A stretch of DNA of 64,000 nt from Thermoflexus sp042408815 (lineage in GTDB: Bacteria > Chloroflexota > Anaerolineae > Thermoflexales > Thermoflexaceae), in the NCBI RefSeq assembly GCF_042408815.1, contig NZ_JBHOQR010000002.1, positions 124,001-188,000 of the forward strand, written 5' to 3'. A model generated the notes under the pieces. That model saw only the letters and a list, made by a program, of their open reading frames with translations. It was not told where the DNA came from and searched no databases. Positions 35,869 to 44,371 of the stretch are shown here, piece by piece (positions within the stretch are counted from its first letter, which is position 1; each line of letters opens with the position of its first letter). The translations under genes and the position numbers were made by a program.

Positions 35869-36141
35869 TGAAATCCTTTCCAATAGGTTTAACGGATATC
35901 TAGCTCGAGCGTTACGAATCCGATTCGGATACGGAACATCTGGAGACCCGGAGTTCGCCTTCAGCAGGCTCTCTCCGATTCCTTACCCCCCAGGAAACCG
36001 TCGGGGAGGGCTGGTGGGTTCCGCTCTTTGACTGTAGACTCCATGAGGGGAAAAGAAAAATCCCTAAATGGGGTGGGCGAGGTCATCCTCCACCGCGGAT
36101 CCCGCAGGTCCCTATCCCCGAACATCCGAGAGGAGGATCCC

Positions 36142-36639
36142 ATGGCGATGAACCAGGCGCTCCGCGAGGCCATGAACGACCAGATCCGCCACGAGCTTTA
36201 CTCCGCCTATCTCTATCTTTCCATGGCCGCTTACTTCGAAGCGATGAACCTGCCCGGGTTCGCCCACTGGATGCGGGTGCAGGCCCGCGAGGAAGTAGGC
36301 CATGCGATGAAGTTCTTCGACCACCTCTGCGATCGAGGGGAACGCGTCATCCTGCAGGCGATCGAACAGCCCCCCGTGGATTTCGCCTCTCCTCAGGAAG
36401 CCTTCGCCCAGGCCCTCCAGCATGAGCGCCGGGTCACCGGCCTCATCCGGAATCTCTACCAGATCGCCGTCCGCGAGAACGATCCTTCCAGCCTGCCCCT
36501 GCTTCACTGGTTCCTGGAAGAACAGATCGAGGAAGAGAAAAGCGTGGAGCAGATCCTGGCGGCGCTCCGGCGCATTGGGGAGGATGGGACAGGGCTGGTG
36601 ATGATGGATCACGAGCTGGCGCGGCGAGAGGCCGAATGA
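36142..36639 (+). CDS. ftnA: Bacterial non-haem ferritin
   Basis: This iron-storage protein forms a 24-subunit shell and oxidises Fe(II). The ferroxidase ligands are visible: Glu18 in RHELYSAYLYLS, Glu51 and His54 in REEVGHAMKFF, Glu95, and Gln128 with nearby acidic residues in LEEQIEEEKS. The 165 residues are typical of FtnA. The start at 36142 has a strong GAGAGGAGG box; the longer frame from 36028 adds unrelated sequence. It is followed by a PQQ-type dehydrogenase gene but probably not functionally tied to it. Confidence 0.96.
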   Translation: MAMNQALREAMNDQIRHELYSAYLYLSMAAYFEAMNLPGFAHWMRVQAREEVGHAMKFFDHLCDRGERVILQAIEQPPVDFASPQEAFAQALQHERRVTGLIRNLYQIAVRENDPSSLPLLHWFLEEQIEEEKSVEQILAALRRIGEDGTGLVMMDHELARREAE

Positions 36640-36679
36640 ACTGGCACGATCCTCCGGAGTCTCTCTAGGGGCTAAGGCC

Positions 36680-37939
36680 ATGCGGAAACTCCTTTTCTTC
36701 ATCGGGACACTCTTCTGTCTCGCTTTCCTGGGGGCATGCCGTCAGGGTCCGGCTTCCCCCTCGCCAGCGATCACTTCCCCATCCACCCTTTCAACCCTGC
36801 GCTTCACTCCGCCGCCTGCACCCTCGCCGCTTCCTACCCCAATGGCGACGCTCGTCCCGCCTTCGCCCACTCCATCGGCCTCCCCGCCCTTCTCCATCCC
36901 TCCGGGATCCTTCCCGATTCGGGTGGAAGTGGTGGCCACCGGGCTGGAGGTGCCATGGGCGCTGGCTTTCGCGCCCGATGGCCGGATCTTCGTCACGGAA
37001 CGCCCCGGACGGATCCGGGTCATCGAAAATGGCCAGCTCCGCCCGGAGCCGGTGGCCGTCCTCCCCGTGGCGGCGACTGGAGAGGGGGGATTGATGGGCC
37101 TGGCCCTGGATCCGAACTTCGCTCAGAACGGCCATCTCTACGTCATGTATACCTACCGGGCCCAGGGCGCGCTGCGCAACCGGATCTCCCGGCTCACCCT
37201 GCGGGGAAACACAGCGGGGGAGGAAACGATCCTGATTGATGAGATCCCGGGCGCGGGCATTCACGATGGCGGACGGCTGGCCTTCGGCCCGGATGGCAAG
37301 CTCTATGCCACCACTGGCGACGCCGCCCAGCGGGAGCTGGCCCAGCGGCTGGACAGCCTGGCCGGGAAGATCCTCCGTCTGAATCCGGATGGATCGATCC
37401 CTGCCGACAACCCGTTCCCGGGCTCCTACGTGTATTCCTATGGCCACCGCAATCCCCAGGGCCTGGCCTGGCATCCCACCACCGGCCAACTCTACAGCAC
37501 CGAGCATGGACCTACCGGCGAGATGGGATTATGCTGTCTGGACGAGCTGAATCTCATCCGTCCGGGGGGCAATTACGGATGGCCCCGAGTGACGGATGCG
37601 CCGGGGGATCCCCGTTTCGTGGATCCCCTCCTTCATAGCGGGCAGGACACCTGGGCACCGGCGGGCATGGCGTTCGTCACCGGCGAGCGGCTCGCGCCGT
37701 GGAAAGGCCATCTGTTCTTTGGAGCCCTGCGCGGACAACACCTGCACCACGTGGTGCTGAGCCCGGATGGGAGGGCCGTGATTTTCCATGAGGAGCTCTT
37801 CCGCGGGGAATTCGGACGGATCCGGGATGTGGGGATGGGCCCGGACGGTGCCCTCTACTTCACCACCAGCAACCGGGATGGTCGGGGACGGCCCATGCCC
37901 GGCGATGATCGGATCCTGCGGATCGTGCCAGGGCCATAA
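36680..37939 (+). CDS. PQQ-dependent sugar dehydrogenase-type beta-propeller lipoprotein
   Basis: The protein has a lipoprotein signal with lipobox LGAC (Cys20), then a Ser/Thr/Pro-rich spacer to about residue 75. The six-bladed propeller starts with VEVVATGLEVPWALAFAPDGRIFVTERPGRI. Motifs EGGLMGLALDP, IHDGGRLAFGPDGKLYATTGD, YSYGHRNPQGLAWHP and LNLIRPGGNYGWP match the soluble glucose dehydrogenase/aldose sugar dehydrogenase (YliI) family, including the catalytic His region. It would oxidise aldoses outside the membrane with PQQ as cofactor. No pqq genes are in the window. Confidence 0.92.
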   Translation: MRKLLFFIGTLFCLAFLGACRQGPASPSPAITSPSTLSTLRFTPPPAPSPLPTPMATLVPPSPTPSASPPFSIPPGSFPIRVEVVATGLEVPWALAFAPDGRIFVTERPGRIRVIENGQLRPEPVAVLPVAATGEGGLMGLALDPNFAQNGHLYVMYTYRAQGALRNRISRLTLRGNTAGEETILIDEIPGAGIHDGGRLAFGPDGKLYATTGDAAQRELAQRLDSLAGKILRLNPDGSIPADNPFPGSYVYSYGHRNPQGLAWHPTTGQLYSTEHGPTGEMGLCCLDELNLIRPGGNYGWPRVTDAPGDPRFVDPLLHSGQDTWAPAGMAFVTGERLAPWKGHLFFGALRGQHLHHVVLSPDGRAVIFHEELFRGEFGRIRDVGMGPDGALYFTTSNRDGRGRPMPGDDRILRIVPGP

Positions 37940-37947
37940 CCGCCTGC

Positions 37948-38862
37948 TTAACAGTCCAATGAGGCGCCTCCGGCGATCGGTTCGCCCGGCTCCGCCCCGG
38001 AAGCCCCTTTCAAAGCAGCGACCGCCAGGGCCTGAAAAAATTCCAGGACCCCCACACCGGTCACGCAAGAGGTCTCAAAATACGGCGTGCCCCATGCCCG
38101 GGCGAGGGATTCCGCTTCCCAGCGGGCGATCTCCCGGGGCAGATCCGCCTTGTTGCCCACTAGGAGAACTGGGATGGATCCGAGGTGGCTTCGGAGCTCC
38201 TGCCACCATCTTAGAAGCTGGTAAAAGGAGAGGCGGTTGCTCAGATCGAAAACCAGGGCCCCGGCCGCGGCGCCCCGATAAAAAAGATCCCGGAGGGCGG
38301 CAAAACGCCGCTGCCCCCCGACATCCCACACCACCAGGCGCACGGCCATCCCCTCGACCTCCACCGGGCAGATATGGATGTCCACCCCGATGGTCATATG
38401 ACGGCGGGGGTCGAAGGCCCGTTGCAGATAAAAGGCCGCCAGGGAAGTTTTGCCGACGGTCGCCTCCCCGACGAGCAGAACCTTCCGCACGGCGATCGTC
38501 GGCCTCTGCTCGCCGGAGGGAAAAGGGAGCATCGCCTCCAGACCCGATGCCGGCGAAGCCGCTGGGAGGATCCAATCCCATAGCCCTGCCGAGGCCCTGC
38601 AGGGGGCGGAAACCTGGGCGCTCAGCCGGATCAGGAGAGGGCGCGGCTCTGTCCGCTTCCAGCTCTCCAGCCATCCCTCCGAAACGCCCTCCGCAGCGAC
38701 CAGGACAGCGTCCGGAGGCTCCTCCTGGATCGGCTGGGCGAGGGCCTCGCTCGGGGAAAGAACCAGGATCTCCCAGCGCGATGCGGCAGACTCCAGAAAC
38801 CTCGCATAGCGGGCCAGGTCCGCCGTCTCGATCACCAGAAGGATTCGCCGACGGGGAGCCAT
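37948..38862 (-). CDS. Ras/Rab-like small GTPase with receiver-like N-terminal domain
   Basis: Residues 1 to about 120 form an alternating beta/alpha domain (RRRILLVIETADLARYARFL, EILVLSPSEA, PDAVLVAAEGV) that looks like a degenerate receiver fold. The GTPase domain follows: G1 at 132-139 (GEATVGKT), G2 Thr157, G3 WDVGGQ at 179-184 with the catalytic Gln, G4 NKAD at 237-240, and G5 as ETSC at 263-266. The protein ends in a lone Cys304. In bacteria such GTPases act with roadblock proteins in polarity, motility or signalling. The three genes that follow upstream on the same strand include two roadblock proteins, so a joint system is likely. Confidence 0.88.
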   Translation of the reverse strand: MAPRRRILLVIETADLARYARFLESAASRWEILVLSPSEALAQPIQEEPPDAVLVAAEGVSEGWLESWKRTEPRPLLIRLSAQVSAPCRASAGLWDWILPAASPASGLEAMLPFPSGEQRPTIAVRKVLLVGEATVGKTSLAAFYLQRAFDPRRHMTIGVDIHICPVEVEGMAVRLVVWDVGGQRRFAALRDLFYRGAAAGALVFDLSNRLSFYQLLRWWQELRSHLGSIPVLLVGNKADLPREIARWEAESLARAWGTPYFETSCVTGVGVLEFFQALAVAALKGASGAEPGEPIAGGASLDC

Positions 38863-38873
38863 TATTCCCCACC

Positions 38874-39140
38874 TCAGAACAGCATGTCTGTGAGGTCTCG
38901 CTCGCGGAGCAGACGCCGGCGCCAGGCGTGGATCTGGGGGACGATGAAGGGGAGCAGCCGCATGCAGTAATAAGGGGGTATGATCGGAATGCCCACCAGA
39001 TCCCCAAAGGTGATCAACAGGAAGAGGTGCTCCATGGACCCTCTCTGGCGGAGATTCGCCCGCACCATATCATGCAAGGCCATCCCATAAAGGATCTCCC
39101 CGATCGCCCGACCCAAGCGGCGCACTGACTCCAGACACAT
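38874..39140 (-). CDS. Small conserved-looking protein of the GTPase/roadblock cluster
   Basis: The 88-residue protein has a good AGGAGG box and begins MCLESVRRLGRAI. The central stretch is hydrophobic (MEHLFLLITFGDLVGIPIIPPYYCMRLLPFIVP) and ends in the charged WRRRLLRERDLTDMLF. The Pro-rich hydrophobic part could be a membrane-associated hairpin. I do not recognise a named domain. It lies 12 bases from the GTPase start and is probably co-translated, so it may be an anchor or partner for the GTPase. Confidence 0.7.
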   Translation of the reverse strand: MCLESVRRLGRAIGEILYGMALHDMVRANLRQRGSMEHLFLLITFGDLVGIPIIPPYYCMRLLPFIVPQIHAWRRRLLRERDLTDMLF

Positions 39141-39230
39141 TCTGGCTCCTCCTATCCTTCCTTCGCGGCCCAACAGGAAGAAATCTCCCCGAGGCCAGGC
39201 TGGCCGCTGCCAGCGAGCCTCCGCTCCCCA

Positions 39231-40403
39231 TCACCCGATGGCCATATCCGGACGCGGCCCCTCCTCCGGCCGAACGGGGATCTGATACCAGCGCACTGCA
39301 TCCCCCAGGCGGGCACGCATCTGCCAGCCCAGGCTCTTGGGGGCTGCCTCAATGGCCTGCCGCAAGCGTTCCAGGCGTTCGCGAACACGCCCCCGCGCCG
39401 GCTCCTCCCATCCCTCAATCTGCCGGGCCGTCCGCTCCAGGTTCATGGTAACCGTCCGATACCACCCCCAATCCTCCGCACAAAGCCCAGCGATCACCCG
39501 CAGATCCACCGTCTCCGGTTGCTCCCCCTCCACCACTTCATGGTCCAGCAGCAGGACCGCGATCTCCAGCAGCTCAGCTTCTCCGGCCTCCACCGCCTGC
39601 AGGCGGGAAAGGAGGAGCCAAGTGGGCGGCAGGGCGATCTCCTCACGGCCGAGCGCCGCCGCGAACTCCATTCGGTGATACATCTCATAGGCATCCAGGA
39701 ACACGTCGACGGGCCAGCCGGTCTCCGGCTTGCGGAAATGAAGGCGTCGGGTTCCGTAGAACGCGTTGAAGCGAGCGAACGGCTCATATCCCTGCTCTTC
39801 CATAAAAACCGCCAGGACCTTACTCTGCCGAGAGGAGGCAGCGAGCTCCAATCCCGGATAGGAGGGCGTCGGCAGGTAACGGGCTGCCGACGGGGCATGA
39901 TAAGCGATCCCCACACTCCCCAGCAATCGGATGGGGATCCCATGGGTCCGCGCCGTCTCGACCAGGCGGAGCCCCTCGTTCACGAGGTCCTGGATCAGCG
40001 TGGAAAGCCGGAGGGTGCCCGCCCGGGATGCCCGGGGTTTACGGGGAGCTGTCGGTTGCTCCTTCAAGGCGGCGCTCAACGAGCGGATCACCGGCTGGAG
40101 GGCGAGATCGAGCAAAGGCCGGTTGATCGAGCGGGCACAGCAAACGCCCAGGATCCCTCCGGGGATCCGCCGGAGGATGAGACGTCCTCCGGCGAAGCAC
40201 AGATCCACTTCGGGCACCCTCCGGCGGGAGGCCTCCAGAGCGCTGAAGGTTCGAGTGATAATCCGCGCCGCCGCCGCCAGGGCCTCCCCAGGGTAACGCG
40301 CGGGGAGCGTATGCCCCTGAACGGCCCCCTCCTCGTGAAGCAGGAAGGTCCCCTCCACCCCTGGAATGGCATTCACCTCCTGCAACAACTCTTCGAAGGC
40401 CAT
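39231..40403 (-). CDS. Roadblock/LC7 domain fused to nucleotidyltransferase-like domain
   Basis: Residues 1 to about 115 fit a roadblock/LC7 fold (FEELLQEVNAIPGVEGTFLLHEEG and VDLCFAGGRLILRRIPGGILGVCC), the fold that binds Ras-like GTPases. Residues about 150-300 resemble a minimal nucleotidyltransferase: the GS pair at 162-163 in RLLGSVGIAYHAPSA, and PVDVFLDAYEMYH. The usual DxD-type acid pair appears replaced by SYPGLELAAS, so catalysis is doubtful. The C-terminal helices (about 300-370) look like the family's tail. The fusion is unusual and implies that the NTase-like part acts in GTPase signalling. Function unknown. Confidence 0.75.
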   Translation of the reverse strand: MAFEELLQEVNAIPGVEGTFLLHEEGAVQGHTLPARYPGEALAAAARIITRTFSALEASRRRVPEVDLCFAGGRLILRRIPGGILGVCCARSINRPLLDLALQPVIRSLSAALKEQPTAPRKPRASRAGTLRLSTLIQDLVNEGLRLVETARTHGIPIRLLGSVGIAYHAPSAARYLPTPSYPGLELAASSRQSKVLAVFMEEQGYEPFARFNAFYGTRRLHFRKPETGWPVDVFLDAYEMYHRMEFAAALGREEIALPPTWLLLSRLQAVEAGEAELLEIAVLLLDHEVVEGEQPETVDLRVIAGLCAEDWGWYRTVTMNLERTARQIEGWEEPARGRVRERLERLRQAIEAAPKSLGWQMRARLGDAVRWYQIPVRPEEGPRPDMAIG

Positions 40404-40576
40404 CCCCTCTCCTTTCGGGATCCGAAGAGCAGCCGTTTCCAGATCGAATAGCGCCCCGCAAACCCCTGACAGATCAGCTTCCTCGGGTTCGCCCCTTCCC
40501 CATCCTCATCCCGCTCCACAAGGTGGGGAGAGGTCGATCCATCCAGCTTACATGGAAAAGAAGCGGGCTTATCGCC

Positions 40577-41233
40577 TCAGGTCAGACGGGCCAACGCCTC
40601 GGAGAGGACCAGCGCCGGCGAGGCCTGGGGAGAGAGCACCAGGCCGATGATCAGCGGGGAGCGCGGGAGGATCAGAAGCCGCCGCTGGGACTCCGAGACC
40701 ACCGCATGTTCGAAAGCGCCCATCGGGAGAAGATCGGCCAGCGTCGACGCCGCCGCCGATAGATAGACCGTAATCGCCCCTTCCACCTCTCCTTCCCCCT
40801 CTGGAACCTCCGCGGCCATCACCACCCCATCCGGGCTACAGATCACCACGCCGAGGACTCCTTCGATCGAACGGAGGCGAGCGATCCATTCTGAGGGGGA
40901 AGGAATCGCCGCGCTGGCCGCATCCGCGGAACGAGCGGCCTGGCGCATGCCCTCCAGCAAGAGCTCCTGCCAGGGACGATACAGAGTGCGCTCGGGGCTG
41001 CGGACCTCATCTTCCAGTGTGAACTGTCCCTCCGTCCATCCCAGCAATCGCCACAACGCGGGCTCCCCCTTGAGATCCCCGCAAACCGCATGGACGATCT
41101 CGCCATCGGAGAAATAGATCTCGCCCTCCCATTCGCCATGCCGGAGTCGAAGCCGCGCCGAGGCGCGAGATCGGCATCCGGTTTCGATCAGCGCGGCCAG
41201 CGGGATCTCCCGCAAGCTCCCGGTGGTTGCCAT
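40577..41233 (-). CDS. DUF4388-roadblock domain protein
   Basis: Residues 1 to about 95 match the DUF4388/PatA N-terminal pattern (GSLREIPLAALIE, GEIYFSDGEIVHAVCGDLKGEPALWRLLGWTEGQF). Residues about 112-215 are a second roadblock/LC7 domain (EWIARLRSIEGVLGVVICSPDGVVMAAEV). This pairing is common in bacterial GTPase modules and is thought to give a scaffold or GTPase-activating platform. The ATG at 41233 has GAGGAGG upstream; the longer frame from 41323 is unlikely. It is the first gene of the cluster, 173 bases upstream of the roadblock-NTase gene. Confidence 0.82.
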   Translation of the reverse strand: MATTGSLREIPLAALIETGCRSRASARLRLRHGEWEGEIYFSDGEIVHAVCGDLKGEPALWRLLGWTEGQFTLEDEVRSPERTLYRPWQELLLEGMRQAARSADAASAAIPSPSEWIARLRSIEGVLGVVICSPDGVVMAAEVPEGEGEVEGAITVYLSAAASTLADLLPMGAFEHAVVSESQRRLLILPRSPLIIGLVLSPQASPALVLSEALARLT

Positions 41234-41794
41234 CGCTTCCTCCTCACTCCCATCCCCACGGGCAATCGTCCAGCGGGAGAAGGTCAAGGCGCTCGCCCCG
41301 ATCGCTCCGGATGGAGACAGCAAAGCGGAAGCTCCGACCCAGGTGATCCCTCATCCCCTATGGAAGCCTCGGAGCTCACGGAGATGAGGACTTAGAGGTT
41401 GCAGAATGGAGGCCGTTTCCCCACCCCGACACGCCTCTCTATGCCCTGAGGGCTGGGCCTTACGGGATCACCGGCAGTTCCACAAGCCCGCATGGGGTCG
41501 GCTCCTTCCCTTCCCACTCCTTGCGCTGAGAAAAGAGGAAACAGGACATTTACGGTTTTTATTTTAAAACCGCATGCTCAAAAAGAAAAGTTATGGAACA
41601 CGTTAGGCTGTCAGCGCTTTGCGTGGTCTAGCGGAGAACCGGTTCCCTCCTTCCCATCAATCCCGGGGCTACGGGTGGATCGTCCCCAAGCGCGGGGAAG
41701 GCAGCCGGGAGGCCCTGGGTACCCCTGCCCCGATGGCCGCCCCTGGCGCAAATTTTACTACAATCATAGGCGACCTCTGAAGGGAGGCCTGGTG
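41234..41794. other. Divergent gene-free stretch between roadblock cluster and creatininase-family gene
   Basis: About 560 bases without a convincing gene. It is locally AT-rich near 41545-41600. The perfect seven-base arms CGGTTTT/AAAACCG (41553-41559, 41566-41572) could form a small hairpin, but no U-tract follows on either strand. A TACAAT (41759-41764) 30 bases before the creatininase-family ATG is a plausible -10, without a clear -35. Confidence 0.5.
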
Positions 41795-42532
41795 ATGAAC
41801 CTGCAGCGATACGAACATCTCAGCGGGGAAGAAGCGCGGCGGATTCTGGAGGCGCGCCGTTTGGCGATCCTGCCCATCGGGGCCATCGAAGCCCACGGAC
41901 CTCATCTCCCGGTCGGCACCGATAACCTGCTGGCCCAGGCGATCGCCGAACGGGTGGCGGAACAGGTGGAGGGCGTGCTGCTGCCCCTGATCCCCTACGG
42001 TCAGGTTTGGTCCCTTCAGGATTTCCCTGGATCCCTCTCGATCTCCAGCGAGACGCTGACCCATCTTCTGGTGGAGCTGGGGCTGAGCCTTCAACGGCAG
42101 GGTGCGGCGCTGCTGGCGGTGATCAATGGCCACATCGGCAACGGGGCTGCTCTCCAGGCCGCCGCCCGCCGTCTCCACCAGCTAAAGGGCCCGGTAATGT
42201 ATGTCTTCACCTATCCCGGGATCGGCGAGGCTGCTTTGCGGATCTGTTCCTCCCGCCCCCTGCCTGGCGGCTACTTCCATGCCGACGAAATTGAGACCTC
42301 CCTCGTTCTGCATATCGCCCCGGAGCAAGTGCGTCGAGATCGGATGATCCGCGAGGAGCCTCAGCTCCCCCCCGACTTTCTCTACCGCCCGGTCCCTTGG
42401 ACGGAGATCACCCGCACCGGCATCCTCGGCGATCCCACCCCCGCCACTGCGGAGAAGGGGAAGGCCCTCCTCGAGGCCATTGTGAGGCAGATCGTATCCG
42501 TCCTCCGCTTCGCCCTGCAGCGACTCGGATGA
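41795..42532 (+). CDS. Creatininase-family amidohydrolase
   Basis: The 245-residue protein has the family metal-site pattern: AILPIGAIEAHGPHLPVGTDNL (Glu, His, Asp), VINGHIGNGAALQAAARRL, and HADEIETSLVLHIAP near the C-terminus. The family includes creatininase, MftE-type peptidases and FAPy deformylase, so the substrate should not be assumed to be creatinine. The ATG at 41795 has AAGGGAGGCC upstream; the longer frame from 41492 is not supported. It is convergent with the PTS operon, with a strong shared terminator between. Confidence 0.88.
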   Translation: MNLQRYEHLSGEEARRILEARRLAILPIGAIEAHGPHLPVGTDNLLAQAIAERVAEQVEGVLLPLIPYGQVWSLQDFPGSLSISSETLTHLLVELGLSLQRQGAALLAVINGHIGNGAALQAAARRLHQLKGPVMYVFTYPGIGEAALRICSSRPLPGGYFHADEIETSLVLHIAPEQVRRDRMIREEPQLPPDFLYRPVPWTEITRTGILGDPTPATAEKGKALLEAIVRQIVSVLRFALQRLG

Positions 42533-42537
42533 AAGCA

Positions 42538-42567
42538 GAGGGGCCAGCTCCCCAGAGCTGGCCCCTC
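42538..42567. terminator. Bidirectional terminator hairpin between convergent genes
   Basis: A perfect 13-base stem, GAGGGGCCAGCTC and GAGCTGGCCCCTC, with a CCCA loop, starts six bases after the creatininase-family stop and ends 28 bases before the PTS IIC stop. A short pyrimidine-rich run follows on the plus strand. It probably serves both converging transcripts. Confidence 0.8.
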
Positions 42568-42594
42568 TCCATGCTTCCTGCTCTTCGGGAGCCA

Positions 42595-43899
42595 TCAGCG
42601 TCCCAGGATTCGACCGATGAGGGCGATCAGCAGAGGCCAGAGCACATAGTCCGTGTCCGAAGCCCAGCTGAAGAAATCGCCGATGGCAAACCCCAGCACC
42701 GGCCACATCAGCGCCTGGCCCACGCCCATCAGCACCCCGGCGACCACACCCCCCAGGATGGCACCTGGGATCCCCCAGTATTTATTCCCATACACGCCGG
42801 CGGTGGCCCCATGGAACCATACCGACATCGTGGGAGCGAAGATAAAGAATGGATAGCGGGCTCCGGCAAAGATAAGGGAAACCAGGACCATCATCAGCAT
42901 CCCGATCAGGCCTCCGTAAGCCATGGAGACCTGACCGTAAGGGAAGAAGAGCGGGCAATCCAAGGCGGGGATAGCCCCGGGGACAATGCGCTCAGCAATG
43001 CCCTTGAAAGAAGGAATGAGCTCCGCGATGATCATTCGCACACCCATGATCAGGATGGCGAAGCCAGCGGCGAAGTTCAAAGCCTGCAGTAGGACCCAGA
43101 TGATGGGATGCTTGCCCGCTTTGGCGGCCGCTTCCACTACGAAGCTCACGTTCAGAGCGGCCATAATGAGATAAACCACCAGGAAGGTGGCCGCCATCAG
43201 CAACATGGGCTCCCGCAACCACTCCAGCGCTCGCGGGAAGCGAAGGGCCTCCATGTCCCCTATGCGCTGCTTCCCTCCCCTTGAAAACAGGCGCGCCAGC
43301 CATGCCGTAACCAGCACGGTCAGGGAGGAAGAGTGGCCCAGGACGAACCCGCTGCCCTCATTCACGAAGAGATCAAAGCGATGGGTGTACCAGGGCTGGA
43401 TCGTCTGATAAAGGCCGGTGAACAGGCTGGCCACAATCACCAGGGCGGCCCCCTCCAGCCCCATGGCATACCGGAAAGCGGAAACGAAGATCACCGCGTT
43501 CCAGAAGATCAGGTGACCGGTGAGGTATATATACTTAAATCCCAGTCCGCCGAAGAGTCGGGTGAGAAGCACATTGATGAGGAAAGCGAAGAGCATCACC
43601 AGACCAATCTGGATCCCGAGCTCGCTGATGATCTTCTGGGTTCCGATCTGAATCTGAACCGGCGGCAGGCCTAGGGTCTTCCCGGCCAACTCCCCGAGCG
43701 GGAGCAGCGCCTGGACCATCAGGTTGACCCCCGCCAGGAGGATCAGCAACCCGATGGCCGTCTTGAGGGTTCCGGAGATCGTGCGCTCGACCCGTTCCCG
43801 GAGCAGGAGGAAACCCAGCAGAGCGATCAGCCCCAGGAACAGGGACGGCTCCTGCATGAATTTCTGAATAAATTCCAGAATAGCGCGCAAGGTCTCCAT
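42595..43899 (-). CDS. PTS system EIIC component, ascorbate (UlaA/SgaT) type
   Basis: This is an integral membrane transport unit of a sugar phosphotransferase system, about 434 residues with ten or more helices. Family patterns include FNAV-like LIFWNAVIFVSAFRYAMGLEG, GFVLGHSSSLTVL and PALDCPLFFPYGQVSMAYGG. It belongs to the ascorbate/galactitol superfamily of EIIC, but the transported sugar need not be ascorbate. The ATG at 43899 has AGGAGG five bases upstream; a GTG two codons earlier opens the frame. It is the last gene of the PTS operon. Confidence 0.93.
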   Translation of the reverse strand: METLRAILEFIQKFMQEPSLFLGLIALLGFLLLRERVERTISGTLKTAIGLLILLAGVNLMVQALLPLGELAGKTLGLPPVQIQIGTQKIISELGIQIGLVMLFAFLINVLLTRLFGGLGFKYIYLTGHLIFWNAVIFVSAFRYAMGLEGAALVIVASLFTGLYQTIQPWYTHRFDLFVNEGSGFVLGHSSSLTVLVTAWLARLFSRGGKQRIGDMEALRFPRALEWLREPMLLMAATFLVVYLIMAALNVSFVVEAAAKAGKHPIIWVLLQALNFAAGFAILIMGVRMIIAELIPSFKGIAERIVPGAIPALDCPLFFPYGQVSMAYGGLIGMLMMVLVSLIFAGARYPFFIFAPTMSVWFHGATAGVYGNKYWGIPGAILGGVVAGVLMGVGQALMWPVLGFAIGDFFSWASDTDYVLWPLLIALIGRILGR

Positions 43900-43908
43900 G
43901 GTCACCTC

Positions 43909-44367
43909 CTATAGGGGATCCTGAAGGATGGAACGCAAATACTCCTTCCACTCCTCGGGGGTGCCCAGGCGCGCAGCCGCTTGCGTGAGATCCCCGGCCC
44001 GCGCCAGCACGTTCGCCAGCTGACGCAGCAGATCGATGTGCGCCGATCGATCCGGAGAGGCGAAAGCGATCAGAACACGAACGGGATCATTATGGGAGCC
44101 AAACCAGACCCCCTCCCGAACCACCACCAAGGAAAGACCCAGGCCCTTCGCCCCATCCTCCGGACGGGCGTGGGGAATGGCTATGCCGGGAGCGATAGCG
44201 ATATATGGGCCGAGCTCCTGGCAGGTTCGGATCATCTGCTCCACATACGAAGGGGCAACCAGGCCATCGGCAGTCAGGAGCTCCCCGCTGATCCGGACCG
44301 CCTCCACCCACTCGCCCACCCGCTCCAGAATACGGATGCGCCCGTCCAGGGCCTCCAGGAAATCCAA
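43909..44367 (-). CDS. PTS system EIIA component (mannitol/Ntr type)
   Basis: The 152-residue protein carries the phosphorylatable His in IAPGIAIPHARPEDG, the signature of the PTS EIIA type 2 domain, and VLIAFASPDRSAHIDLLRQLANVL near its C-terminus. It takes phosphate from HPr and passes it to EIIB. The frame starts with TTG, nine bases after GGAGG at the end of the EIIB gene. It lies between the EIIB and EIIC genes, the order known from ula-type operons. Confidence 0.93.
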   Translation of the reverse strand: MDFLEALDGRIRILERVGEWVEAVRISGELLTADGLVAPSYVEQMIRTCQELGPYIAIAPGIAIPHARPEDGAKGLGLSLVVVREGVWFGSHNDPVRVLIAFASPDRSAHIDLLRQLANVLARAGDLTQAAARLGTPEEWKEYLRSILQDPL

Positions 44368-44371
44368 CGCG

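Noticed and set aside
35918..35930. 13-base palindrome upstream of the second ECF sigma gene considered as an autoregulatory operator
   Set aside because: Position and symmetry are suggestive, but no -35/-10 pair could be fixed around it, so I mention it only with the sigma gene.
41553..41572. AT-rich hairpin considered as a terminator
   Set aside because: The stem is short and no U-tract follows on either strand.
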